From Pseudomonadota bacterium (lineage in GTDB: Bacteria; Myxococcota_A; UBA796; SXON01): a stretch of DNA of 58,938 nt. The translations under genes and the position numbers were made by a program. Positions 18,472 through 26,699 of the stretch are shown piece after piece. Each line of letters starts with the position of its first letter. Position 1 is the stretch's first letter. The notes below the pieces were generated by a model, which was not told the origin of the DNA, made no database searches, and was given only the letters and a program-made list of their open reading frames with translations. The stretch covers positions 1-58,938 of the forward strand of contig JAUXTN010000046.1 of the NCBI GenBank assembly GCA_030684355.1, written 5' to 3'.

Positions 18472-21400
18472 CTAGTAGATCTCCATCCAGGCGATCGCGG
18501 TCGTGCCGAGGAAGGGGTCCGTCGCGGCGCGGATCGTCTCGACCGCCGAGCTCGACCCGTCCGTCGTGGGGTCCGCGGTGCCGTAGTAGATGGTGCCGTC
18601 GCCGGCCGTGAGGCCCGAGACGATGCCCTCCGTCTCGATGTAGGGCGAATCGGAGGGGGTGACGCCGTCACTGCCGTCCGTGTCCATGCCGGGCGCGCAG
18701 TCGTCGAACTGGAGCCCGTAGACCCGGCCCGTGCCGAGCTCGCAGCGGTCCGCGTCGGCCGTGTAGGTCGTGAAGTACACGACGCCGGCGTAGACGAGGG
18801 GGTCCGACGTGAGGCCCTCGCCACCGTCGAGCGGGTAGTACCCGTCGTTCCCGTTGCACGGGATGGGCTGGGCGACGCTCGCGCAGGAGAGCGGGTTCTC
18901 GTCGTACATCGCGAAGAAGTAGCCGGTGCTGGACGTGTCGCGATCGAAGGGGGTGCCGCTGCCCCAGTAGATGCCGAGGGAGCCGTCGGTGAGCCACGCC
19001 GTGGTGGCCGCGTAGTAGACCTCGGGGCGCGCGCCCACGCCGTTGGTGCCGTCGGTGCCCGTCATCGGGTCGTAGAACTCGCACCATTCCAGGTCGTCGG
19101 GCTGGGTCGTGCTGACGATGGCCTTGTACATCCAGGAGGAGCCGGGATCCTGGGGATCCGTGAGGCCGGCGCCGCCCTCGTCGGTGGGGCGGTAGGTCGA
19201 CGTGACGGGGAAGTAGAGGACGTCGCCGTCGCCGTCGCCGTCGACATCCACCGCGGCGAGCGCGGCGGAGATGTACCCGTGCTCGACGTTGGTGTCCGCG
19301 TCGTGGGAGCCGAGGTCCCCCGGGGTCTCGGCGCCACCCATCGGCACGCTGTCGGGGAACCTCGCCCCGATGTTGTCGCCACCGGGGTCGTAGCCGACGC
19401 TCTCCGAGGCCCAGGCGTCGTCCCCCATGTTCCACATGTACAGGTTGGCTTCGGAGGACTCCCAGTAGTTGTTCCCCGAGTCGCCGGTGTACCCGGGCGC
19501 GCGCCCGCCGCCCCACATCGCCACCCACTGGTCGGGTCCCGTCGGGAACCGCGCGTCGTAGACGTTGAAGATGACCGGGCGGCCCGTGCCGTAGCCCTGG
19601 GCGGTGGTGTCCTCGGAGTTGACCTGCTCCCACAGGAAGGTCGGGAACTGGGTGTCGGTGATGTCGAGCGCGAGGGTGACCGGGCCGCCCATGCCCTGCT
19701 GGACGACCACGACGCGGTGCCACTCGTCGGCGGACTTCATGCCGTCGCCGTCGTCGATCCACACGTCCTCGACGACGGGGCTACCGTCGAAGAGGAAGGA
19801 CTTGCCGGACCACATCAGGTCGATGAGGCTGTTCGCCCACTCCTCGTCCTTGTCCCGCATGAGGAGGTAGCCGGGCACCCACGCCCAGAGCTCCTCGCCG
19901 GCCTCGTCCTCGGTGGCGGTCGCGGGGTCGTCCTCGAGCCGGAACGCATGCAGCATGCCGTCGTTCGCCGCGAGGAGCACGATGCCGGGGACCTCGTTGG
20001 CCTCCAGGGTGGCGAGAAACTCGCGGTAGGTCGCGTCCGTCGAGAAGTTGTCGTTTCGGGAGGTGACGACCACGGGGATCGAGTAGGGCGAATCGCCGAG
20101 CTTCCAGGCGCCGCGTTCCATGTCGAGGTACCGGAACTCCGCCTCGGGGAGGCCGCGCACGAAGTCGATGAGGGACTGGAGGTCGTCAACGTCGACGAGG
20201 CAGTCGTCGTTGAGGTCGTAGGCGGGGTCGGCGCCGCACGGCAGGTTCGCGGCGTCGAGCGAGGTGTCGAAGTACATGCCCAGCGTGGCGGCGCTTCCGC
20301 CGACGGCCTGGGCGAACTCGAGGTCGAAGCCGATCCGGCGGTCGCTGTCGGCCTCGGAGCCGAGCGCGCTGACGAGGTAGGCGTAGTCCTCGTACGTGTA
20401 GATGTCGCGTACGCCGACACCGTCGTTGTCGTCTCGGTTGGACTCCCCCGACGTGATCGGGCGGCTGACGAGCAAGTCGCCGCCGTCCCAGACCGCGCCG
20501 CCGTAGGCGCTCGGCCCGTCGTACATGACCTCGCCGTAGGTCGACGACGCCGGGTCGTCGTCGAGCTCGTACGCCCGCACGTGGCCCTGGGCGAGAGGGT
20601 TCTCCCCGGTCACCTCGTAGAACGTGTAGATGAGGAAGGCCCCGTCGGCGGTGACCACGGGGGTCGAGCGGGTGTAGGTGCCCGCGGCGATCTCGCTCAT
20701 GATCGAGAGGATCCCCGAGAGGATCTCGCCCTGGCTGGTGCCGTCGGTGTAGAGCCCCTCGCCGACCGTGTTCGTGCTCGCGTTGTTGAAGAGGTCCTCG
20801 GCGATGGACCCGGCGGTCACGCCGAGCGAGATCGTGTGGACGATGGCTCGCTGGGTGTCGGCGAGCAAGGAGAGGTCGAGGTTGTAGAGGTGCGCCGCGA
20901 CGTTGTCGTAGGTGCACTCCAGGTCGGGAGACGTGATGCCGGCGGCGTCACACGCGACCTCGCCGGCGGTCCCGTTGCTTGCCGCCGCGTAGGCGAAGTC
21001 GACCTGCTCGTCGTCGACGGGGCGGTCCTTCGCGAGCACGATGATGTGCGTCTCGCTGCAGGAATACCCGATCGGCGTCTCGCCCCAGTCGCCCGTGTAC
21101 CCGTCGCCGTCGTCGTCCTCCTCGTCGTCGTAGGCGGTGTTCTGGAGGTAGGTCTCGGACAGGCTCTCCACGACCTCGGCGAGGTTGCGCGTGGTCCCGC
21201 CGTGCACCGTGACGGCGGCGAGCGCCGTGGCGATCTCGGCGTAGGAGCTGCCGACGGGCACGATCGGGAAGTAAGCGTCGTCGGTCGGATCCGAGCTGGT
21301 CCCGACGACCCCGTACGCCGCGGTGTCCCAGTGGCGCGCGACCTGCTGGATCGCGTCGAGGGTGTCCTGGAGGCACGAGTCCCCGACGCCGCTGCCGTCG

Positions 21401-21552
21401 CACGGGGCAGACATGTCGCTCGACAGGTCGACGACGAAGACGACCACCGGCGGCACGCGCTCGATGGTGGAGAGGAGCTCGTCCGTACCGGTGCTGGCGG
21501 CCCAGGAAGGGGCGCCGAGGAGGAGGAGGAGCGCTAGGGGAGCTCGGTTCAT
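18472..21552 (-). CDS. pilY1: PilY1-type pilus-tip protein with VWA region and Ca-binding motifs
   Basis: PilY1 primes pilus assembly with the minor pilins and acts as tip adhesin. The 1026-residue protein has a signal peptide (to about 20) and a von Willebrand A-like N-terminus (about 33-300) whose MIDAS is altered (DLSSDMS, 42-48). A beta-propeller follows with the family's hallmarks: VLLAANDGMLHAF (525-537), ELWAWVPGYLL (554-564) and FLFDGSPVVEDVW (586-598). An EF-like DVDGDGDGD (769-777) resembles the calcium site of Pseudomonas PilY1. A second, dockerin-like loop DLNDDCLVDVDDL (446-458) lies before the propeller. ATG at 21552 is 7 bases after pilX. It is the last gene of the minor-pilin operon. 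Confidence 0.9.
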   Translation of the reverse strand: MNRAPLALLLLLGAPSWAASTGTDELLSTIERVPPVVVFVVDLSSDMSAPCDGSGVGDSCLQDTLDAIQQVARHWDTAAYGVVGTSSDPTDDAYFPIVPVGSSYAEIATALAAVTVHGGTTRNLAEVVESLSETYLQNTAYDDEEDDDGDGYTGDWGETPIGYSCSETHIIVLAKDRPVDDEQVDFAYAAASNGTAGEVACDAAGITSPDLECTYDNVAAHLYNLDLSLLADTQRAIVHTISLGVTAGSIAEDLFNNASTNTVGEGLYTDGTSQGEILSGILSIMSEIAAGTYTRSTPVVTADGAFLIYTFYEVTGENPLAQGHVRAYELDDDPASSTYGEVMYDGPSAYGGAVWDGGDLLVSRPITSGESNRDDNDGVGVRDIYTYEDYAYLVSALGSEADSDRRIGFDLEFAQAVGGSAATLGMYFDTSLDAANLPCGADPAYDLNDDCLVDVDDLQSLIDFVRGLPEAEFRYLDMERGAWKLGDSPYSIPVVVTSRNDNFSTDATYREFLATLEANEVPGIVLLAANDGMLHAFRLEDDPATATEDEAGEELWAWVPGYLLMRDKDEEWANSLIDLMWSGKSFLFDGSPVVEDVWIDDGDGMKSADEWHRVVVVQQGMGGPVTLALDITDTQFPTFLWEQVNSEDTTAQGYGTGRPVIFNVYDARFPTGPDQWVAMWGGGRAPGYTGDSGNNYWESSEANLYMWNMGDDAWASESVGYDPGGDNIGARFPDSVPMGGAETPGDLGSHDADTNVEHGYISAALAAVDVDGDGDGDVLYFPVTSTYRPTDEGGAGLTDPQDPGSSWMYKAIVSTTQPDDLEWCEFYDPMTGTDGTNGVGARPEVYYAATTAWLTDGSLGIYWGSGTPFDRDTSSTGYFFAMYDENPLSCASVAQPIPCNGNDGYYPLDGGEGLTSDPLVYAGVVYFTTYTADADRCELGTGRVYGLQFDDCAPGMDTDGSDGVTPSDSPYIETEGIVSGLTAGDGTIYYGTADPTTDGSSSAVETIRAATDPFLGTTAIAWMEIY

Positions 21553-21559
21553 GGCGTCC

Positions 21560-22096
21560 TCACCGGATCTTGCAGCTGCCGCGGACGACCTTGCGGATGG
21601 TCGAGACCACGACGGCCTGGGTAGGGTTGATCTGGGAGTAGGCCGCGTCGTCGAACGTGGCCCGGGAGCGCATGTCCCAGAAGTCCGAGCGGTAGCCGAC
21701 GCGCCCCAGCTCGGTGCTGTACCCGGGGGGCGGGTTGGAGCACTTCTGGTAAACGGCGTCCACCTCGTAGATCCCCTGGTTCATCGGGAACGCGATGCCC
21801 TCGAAGGAGGTCTCCGCCTGCGTCTTCGGCACGAACATGCTGCCGGTGTCCGCGGTGTCCCAGCCCTCGTTGGCCGGGTTCTCGGACTGCAACAGGAAGC
21901 GCGCGTGCTCGGTCCCCGCGTCCGCGGTGTTGAGCACCATCATGTGGCGCCGGTTGTGCGTCGCGACGCGTTGATCCACGCCGGCGACCGACAACGAGGT
22001 CGCACCGATGATGGTCAAGAGCGCGATGAGCACCAGCGCGACGAGCATCGCGTAGCCCTGCCGGGAGCGTCGATCCTGCGAGCGGAGGGACATCAT
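21560..22096 (-). CDS. pilX: PilX-type minor pilin
   Basis: The 178-residue prepilin-like protein has a basic leader ending in RQG (residue 14), then a hydrophobic helix YAMLVALVLIALLTIIGATS typical of the PilX_N domain. Glutamate at +5 is absent, as in other PilX/GspK-type pilins. Two cysteines (about 119 and 175) could form a disulfide. ATG at 22096 overlaps the pilW stop (ATGA). Predicted role: part of the initiation/tip complex with PilV, PilW, FimT and PilY1. Confidence 0.85.
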   Translation of the reverse strand: MMSLRSQDRRSRQGYAMLVALVLIALLTIIGATSLSVAGVDQRVATHNRRHMMVLNTADAGTEHARFLLQSENPANEGWDTADTGSMFVPKTQAETSFEGIAFPMNQGIYEVDAVYQKCSNPPPGYSTELGRVGYRSDFWDMRSRATFDDAAYSQINPTQAVVVSTIRKVVRGSCKIR

Positions 22097-23178
22097 AGGA
22101 GGCTCTGGATGCGCATGTTCCGGACCGTGACCGAGGTCGAGAGCACCTGCCGGAAGTAGTGGTCGGTCGAGGTCGAGAGGGGGTTGTCCTCGAGGGCGGG
22201 ACGCTGCCCCTCGTGGAGGCGGGAGGGGTCCTCCCGGCTCGAGCGCACGGTGACGCCGATGCGGATCATGTACACCTCGCTCGCCTCGTCCGTGGCGATC
22301 GTGTCGACCCAGGCGGTCGGGTCCGAGCAGTCGGTGGTGCCGGCGGCGGCGGCCAGGCAGTAGGCGATCTGCAGGTCCTCGACGTTGTCGACGAGCGGCA
22401 CGTCGTCCGCGTCCGGCGACTCGAAGTCGAGGTCCATCATGAGCACGGGGTGGTCCGCGCTGCCGGCGCCGATGCCGTCGGAGTCGTCGGCGTCGATGTA
22501 GAAGGTGACGACCTCGGCGCGCGAGCACGTCATCACGATCGGGAGGTTCTCGGCGCTGGGACAGGAGAGGTCGTAGTCGGCGTAGCCGGTGGCCGTCCCG
22601 ATGGTGAGCTCGCCGGAGCCGGCGTTCCCGTCCGCCGTCATCGGCCACAAGAAGCTTCGAAAGCCGCCAATCGACGCGTAGTCGTAGCACATGAGGAGCT
22701 CCCCATCGTGGTACTGCGCGACGCGGGCGGCGTTGTGGAGGACCGTGGCGTCGACCGTGAGGGTCGTGGCGGCGCAGCTCGGCGGGAAGGTCGCGGCGGT
22801 GTTCACGATCAGCGCGGGGTCCATCGAGACGATGGTGATGGCGTCGCTGCCGTTCGGGCCCGTGTTGTTCGACGCGATGATGGCCGGCAGGGAGTTGTCG
22901 TCGTTCCCGCCCGCGCCGAAGATGCCCGCGGTCGTGCCGTTGGTCCCCAGGCCGGCGAGGCGCGCGGTGCGGCTCAACATATCCACGGACAACCGTGTAT
23001 TCTGGTGCATCTCCATCTGGAGATCCTGGTACACGAACTGGCGCACCTGGTTCGTGAACAGGTTGTAGAGCGCCGCGATGACGAAGAGCCCGATGATCAG
23101 CGCGAACATCAGCTCGATGAGCGTGAAGCCGCGACGAGCGCGAAGGCCGGCACGCCCGATCCGGGAGGCTTGGATCAT
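22093..23178 (-). CDS. pilW: PilW-type minor pilin
   Basis: The 361-residue protein starts with a class III signal (RARRG then FTLIELMFALIIGLF; cleavage after Gly17, Glu at +5). It continues as the long N-terminal helix LYNLFTNQVRQFVYQDLQME, then a large Asp/Thr-rich globular domain with several cysteines. Length and order between pilV and pilX fit PilW. ATG at 23178 shares one base with the pilV stop (TGATG). Confidence 0.88.
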   Translation of the reverse strand: MIQASRIGRAGLRARRGFTLIELMFALIIGLFVIAALYNLFTNQVRQFVYQDLQMEMHQNTRLSVDMLSRTARLAGLGTNGTTAGIFGAGGNDDNSLPAIIASNNTGPNGSDAITIVSMDPALIVNTAATFPPSCAATTLTVDATVLHNAARVAQYHDGELLMCYDYASIGGFRSFLWPMTADGNAGSGELTIGTATGYADYDLSCPSAENLPIVMTCSRAEVVTFYIDADDSDGIGAGSADHPVLMMDLDFESPDADDVPLVDNVEDLQIAYCLAAAAGTTDCSDPTAWVDTIATDEASEVYMIRIGVTVRSSREDPSRLHEGQRPALEDNPLSTSTDHYFRQVLSTSVTVRNMRIQSLL

Positions 23179-23708
23179 CACGAGTCCCTGTAGCGGAACG
23201 ACGAGATCGTCGTGCCGTGACGGGTGTTGAACGCGGAGTCCTCGTAGGTGCAGCGCACCCGCAGGCGGACCCAGGTGGCGCTGGCGTCCATGTCCTCGAC
23301 ATCCCAAGTGACCGTGTAGAGCGCGGGCGACATCGTGGTCGGCGAGGCGCTGTTGAGCGCGTTGACCTCGACGGGCGCGGTCGGCCATTCGAGCTCGTCG
23401 TTCATGCCCACGGCGTCGGCATCCACCGCGCCGCTGTTCGTGAGGTCCGACGGGCGCGCGGCGCTGGCCCAGTCCATCGAGAGCAGGAGCTCCATCTGGG
23501 TCTGCGCGAGGTAGGTGCAGTCGGTCAGGCGGCGCGCGTTCATGTTCGCGCGCAGGGCCTGGCTGTGGAAGCCGAACATCACGATCATCGAGAAGCCGAG
23601 CAGCGCCGAGGCGATGACGACTTCGACCATCGTGAAGCCCGCACGACCGCCGAGGCGGCCGGCGCGGGTGGCGGCTCCCAGCCGGGAGCTGGCGAGGGGC
23701 CTCGTCAT
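23178..23708 (-). CDS. pilV: PilV-type minor pilin
   Basis: The 176-residue protein has a long basic leader and a prepilin cleavage site GRAG/FTMVEVVIASALLGFS (Gly24, Glu at +5). A helix with QTQMELLLSMDW follows, then a short beta-rich head with an ATWVRLRVRCTYED strand. It overlaps the fimT stop by ATGA. The leader of about 24 residues is longer than typical. Confidence 0.88.
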   Translation of the reverse strand: MTRPLASSRLGAATRAGRLGGRAGFTMVEVVIASALLGFSMIVMFGFHSQALRANMNARRLTDCTYLAQTQMELLLSMDWASAARPSDLTNSGAVDADAVGMNDELEWPTAPVEVNALNSASPTTMSPALYTVTWDVEDMDASATWVRLRVRCTYEDSAFNTRHGTTISSFRYRDS

Positions 23709-24436
23709 GGTGCGGTGGCCTCCGCGACACCCACGGTGGTGGTCGGCAAGGTCGAGCTGTCCCCGAGCTCGAGCCGGGCGAGCCCGCCGCGCGACAAGCG
23801 GAGCGTGGCCTCCTCGGTCCGGCCGTCGGCGAGCGCCCGCTTGTTCACGATGCGGAGCGCGACGTACCCGTCCGCGAAGTCGGTCGCGGGGTTGGTCACC
23901 CAGCCGCGCGGCGAGAACACGATGGCGTCGGCGTTGTCGGTGCCGGGGCCCACGAGGGTGGGCCAGCGCGCCAGGCTGATGTGGGGGGCCTCGTCCGCGC
24001 CGTCGTCCGAGAGGCTGCGCTCGCCTTGCGAGTTGTCGGCGGCCCCCTCGTCGATCGGCAGGGTGTCCCACTCGACGCTGCCCGTCGAACGGTCCCCCGC
24101 CTGGAGGAGCCACTCGCCGACCTGCACGTCGTCGGGGTCGAGGGCGTCGTCGGCCACGAGGAACACGATGCGGGTCTCCCGATTGGACGAGATCGCCAGC
24201 GCGCGGAGCGACTGGAGGTCCGAGTGTAGCAATCGCGCGGCCTTCAACATGCGGAAGCGGTCGACCTCGGGCTGAATGGCGGTCCACCCCATCCCGGCGA
24301 GGATCCCGACGATGGCGATCGCCACGGCGAGCTCGACCAGGGTGTGGCCAGACCGGGTGCTTGCAAGATCCGATCCGGCGCGATCCGCCGCTTCGTCTCG
24401 TTTCGTCACGTCGCGAGATGGGAAAAAACTACCCAT
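23705..24436 (-). CDS. fimT: FimT/GspH-type pseudopilin
   Basis: The 243-residue protein has a 30-residue leader, the cleavage motif STRSG/HTLVELAVAIAIVGILAG (Glu at +5) and the GspH/FimT pattern in which the helix runs into ARLLHSDLQSLRALAISSNRE and then a beta domain with IVFSPRGWV. ATG at 24436 was chosen because GGAAGGAAG lies about 7 bases upstream. It overlaps the end of the TPR gene by 8 bases. It fills the FimU/FimT slot of the minor-pilin complex. Confidence 0.88.
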   Translation of the reverse strand: MGSFFPSRDVTKRDEAADRAGSDLASTRSGHTLVELAVAIAIVGILAGMGWTAIQPEVDRFRMLKAARLLHSDLQSLRALAISSNRETRIVFLVADDALDPDDVQVGEWLLQAGDRSTGSVEWDTLPIDEGAADNSQGERSLSDDGADEAPHISLARWPTLVGPGTDNADAIVFSPRGWVTNPATDFADGYVALRIVNKRALADGRTEEATLRLSRGGLARLELGDSSTLPTTTVGVAEATAP

Positions 24437-25319
24437 CTGGGAACTTCCTTCCCAACGCCGTGGCCGCCGGCGGGCCGGTGGGCAGCCGGGCGCCCGGACA
24501 CTGGTCGTCGATGGCCCCGCGCCGGTGCCGCACGGCGCGCCGCGACGAGACGAGCTCCGGCAGGGGCACCCCGGTGGCCTCCGCCTCGTCCAGCGCGCGG
24601 TCGGCCTCGGCCAGCCAGGTGTAGACCGGCACGGCGGTCCCCGCGCAGTCCGTCGGATCCACCCGCCCGCTCGTGGCCGCGAGGATGGCGCGGGCGCGGG
24701 TGACCTCGGCCAGGGCCCGCCCCCGGGGATCGTCCCGGGCCAGCCGCACGGCCTCCGTCGCGGCGTCGAGGGCGGCCTCGGGCTTGCCGTCCGCCACGAG
24801 CGCCTCCGCCAGCGCCTGCCGGAACACCGCCCGGGTCGGCTCCTCCGCGGCGAGGGCCTCGAACGCGGCGGCGGCGGCGGCCACGCGTCCGGTCGACAAG
24901 TCCAGGAGCGCGAGGCTGTGGCGCACGGCCACGTCGTTCGGGGCCTTGGCGAGGGCCTCCTCGAAGCGCCGGCGAGCGAGGTTCGGGTTCCCCTCCGCCA
25001 TCGCGACGCTGCCGAGCCCCTTGTAGCCGAGCGGGCTCTCGGGGTGGGCATCGACGCACTGCTGGAAGGCCTCGCGCGCGGCCTCGGTCTCGGCGGCGAG
25101 GTGGAGCGTCCAGCCGAGCCCGTAGAGCGCCTCGGCGCGGCCGGGATCCGCGGCGAGCACCTGCCGCCACGCGGCTTCCGCCCCCTCGAGGTCCGACGCG
25201 TCGAGCGCGCGCTGCGCCGTCGCGACGCCCCGCGACACGGCGGTCGCCCGGAGGCCGACCGCCACGAGGAGCCCGAGCAACGCCGCGCCTGCCACGCTCA
25301 CCGCCGGGGAGCGTCGCAT
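24429..25319 (-). CDS. Membrane-anchored TPR protein in the minor-pilin operon
   Basis: The 296-residue protein has one N-terminal hydrophobic segment (about 8-25) without a clear cleavage site, then four to five TPR units between 35 and 195. A C-terminal region without recognised motif follows. It overlaps both neighbours (TGATG with the regulator, 8 bases with fimT), so it is clearly co-translated with the pilin genes. It may act as an assembly or pilotin-like factor, but the sequence gives no direct proof. Confidence 0.75.
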   Translation of the reverse strand: MRRSPAVSVAGAALLGLLVAVGLRATAVSRGVATAQRALDASDLEGAEAAWRQVLAADPGRAEALYGLGWTLHLAAETEAAREAFQQCVDAHPESPLGYKGLGSVAMAEGNPNLARRRFEEALAKAPNDVAVRHSLALLDLSTGRVAAAAAAFEALAAEEPTRAVFRQALAEALVADGKPEAALDAATEAVRLARDDPRGRALAEVTRARAILAATSGRVDPTDCAGTAVPVYTWLAEADRALDEAEATGVPLPELVSSRRAVRHRRGAIDDQCPGARLPTGPPAATALGRKFPDG

Positions 25320-26674
25320 CAGGCCTCGAGCCCGTATTCGCGGATCTTGTAGAGCAGGGTCTTGTACGAGATCTCCAGCACCCGCGCCGCCGCGGCCTTG
25401 TTGCCGTCGGACTGGCCCAGCGCCCGCTCGATGAGCCGCTTCTCGAGCGCCGCGACCTGCGCCGGGATGGAGAGGTCCTCCGACGAGGGAGGCCGCGCGC
25501 TCGGCGTGCGCAGCTCGCGCGGGAGGTCCTCGGGGGCGATGGTCCGCCCGTCGCAGACCAGCAGCGCCCGTTCGAGCGCGTTCTCGAGCTGCCGGACGTT
25601 GCCGGGCCACCCGTGGGCCAGCAGGATCCGCAGCGTCTCCTCCGGCATGTCGGGCCGCGGGAGGCGCATCCGCGTCGCCAACGCGCCGAGCAGGTGCTCG
25701 ACGAGCAGCGGGATGTCCTCCGCGCGCTCCCGCAGCGGCGGGATGTGGAGATGGACGACGGCGAGCCGGTAGTAGAGGTCCTCGCGGAAGCGCGGTGGGG
25801 CGAGCGGTTGCGCGGACGCGGCCACGATCCGCACGTCCACGGGCTGATCGCCGCGGGCGCCGAGGCGCCGGACCATCCCGTCCTCCAATACCCGGAGGAG
25901 CTTCGACTGGAGCGGCGCGGGGAGGTCCCCGATCTCGTCGAGGAACAACGTCCCCTTGTCGGCCTGCTCGAACAGGCCCGGCCGCGACTGGACGGCCCCG
26001 GTGAACGCGCCCCGGGCATGCCCGAACAGCTCGCTCTCCAGGAGGGTCTCGGGGATCGCGGCGCAGTTCACGGCCACCCACGGGCCCTTCGCGCGGGGCG
26101 ACAAGCGGTGCAGCGCGCGCGCGAGCAGCTCCTTGCCGGTGCCGCTCTCGCCGGAGAGGAGCACGGTCGAGTCGTGGCGCGCCGCCCGCCCCAGCACGCG
26201 CAGCAGCTCGCCGATCCCGGGGGAGCGCCCCACGAAGCCCTCCACGGGCTCGCCGATGCGCTCCTGCAGCCGCGCGTTCTCGACCGCGAGCCGCCCGCGA
26301 TCGGCCGCGAGGCTCTCGCGCTCCGCGAGCTTGCGCAGCGTCAGCACGATCTCGTCGGCCTTGAACGGCTTCGACACGTAGTCGTAGGCGCCCCGGCGCA
26401 TCGCCTCGAGCGCGGTGTCCATGGTGCCGTAGGCGCTCATCATCACGACCGGCGGCGCGCCCGGCGGGAGCGCGCCGAGGAAGGTGAGCCCGTCCATCTC
26501 GGGCATGCGGATGTCGCAGAGCACGACGTCGGCCTCGCCGAGCCGCCCCAGCGCCTCGCGCCCGTTCGCCGCCACGACCACGCCGTAGCCGGCGCGGCCG
26601 AGGATGAGGGTGAGCAGGTGACGGAGGTTCTCCTCGTCGTCGACCACCAGCACGCGGAGGGGAGAGTCGGGCAC
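25319..26674 (-). CDS. NtrC/PilR-type sigma54-dependent response regulator
   Basis: The 451-residue regulator has a receiver domain (7-120) with phospho-acceptor Asp in VLCDIRMPEMDG and Lys in VSKPFKADE. The AAA+ sigma54-activation domain (about 145-375) has Walker A GESGTGKE, the sigma54-contacting GAFTGA loop and LFLDEIGDLP. A Fis-type helix-turn-helix closes the protein (NKAAAARVLEISYKTLLYKI). It starts with GTG and is the first gene of the minor-pilin operon. In other bacteria PilR controls pilin genes, so an operon-specific regulator is likely. No sensor kinase gene is adjacent. Confidence 0.92.
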   Translation of the reverse strand: MPDSPLRVLVVDDEENLRHLLTLILGRAGYGVVVAANGREALGRLGEADVVLCDIRMPEMDGLTFLGALPPGAPPVVMMSAYGTMDTALEAMRRGAYDYVSKPFKADEIVLTLRKLAERESLAADRGRLAVENARLQERIGEPVEGFVGRSPGIGELLRVLGRAARHDSTVLLSGESGTGKELLARALHRLSPRAKGPWVAVNCAAIPETLLESELFGHARGAFTGAVQSRPGLFEQADKGTLFLDEIGDLPAPLQSKLLRVLEDGMVRRLGARGDQPVDVRIVAASAQPLAPPRFREDLYYRLAVVHLHIPPLRERAEDIPLLVEHLLGALATRMRLPRPDMPEETLRILLAHGWPGNVRQLENALERALLVCDGRTIAPEDLPRELRTPSARPPSSEDLSIPAQVAALEKRLIERALGQSDGNKAAAARVLEISYKTLLYKIREYGLEA

Positions 26675-26699
26675 GGCGTCGATGATACCGGAGCGGGGC

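Noticed and set aside
19279..21537. Open frame of 752 codons antisense to pilY1
   Set aside because: The PilY1 hallmarks are on the other strand; the product is Val/Gly/Arg-rich without motif.
25319..26674. Naming the regulator pilR outright
   Set aside because: Domain order fits PilR, but many NtrC-type regulators share it and no PilS-like kinase is adjacent, so the symbol was left blank.
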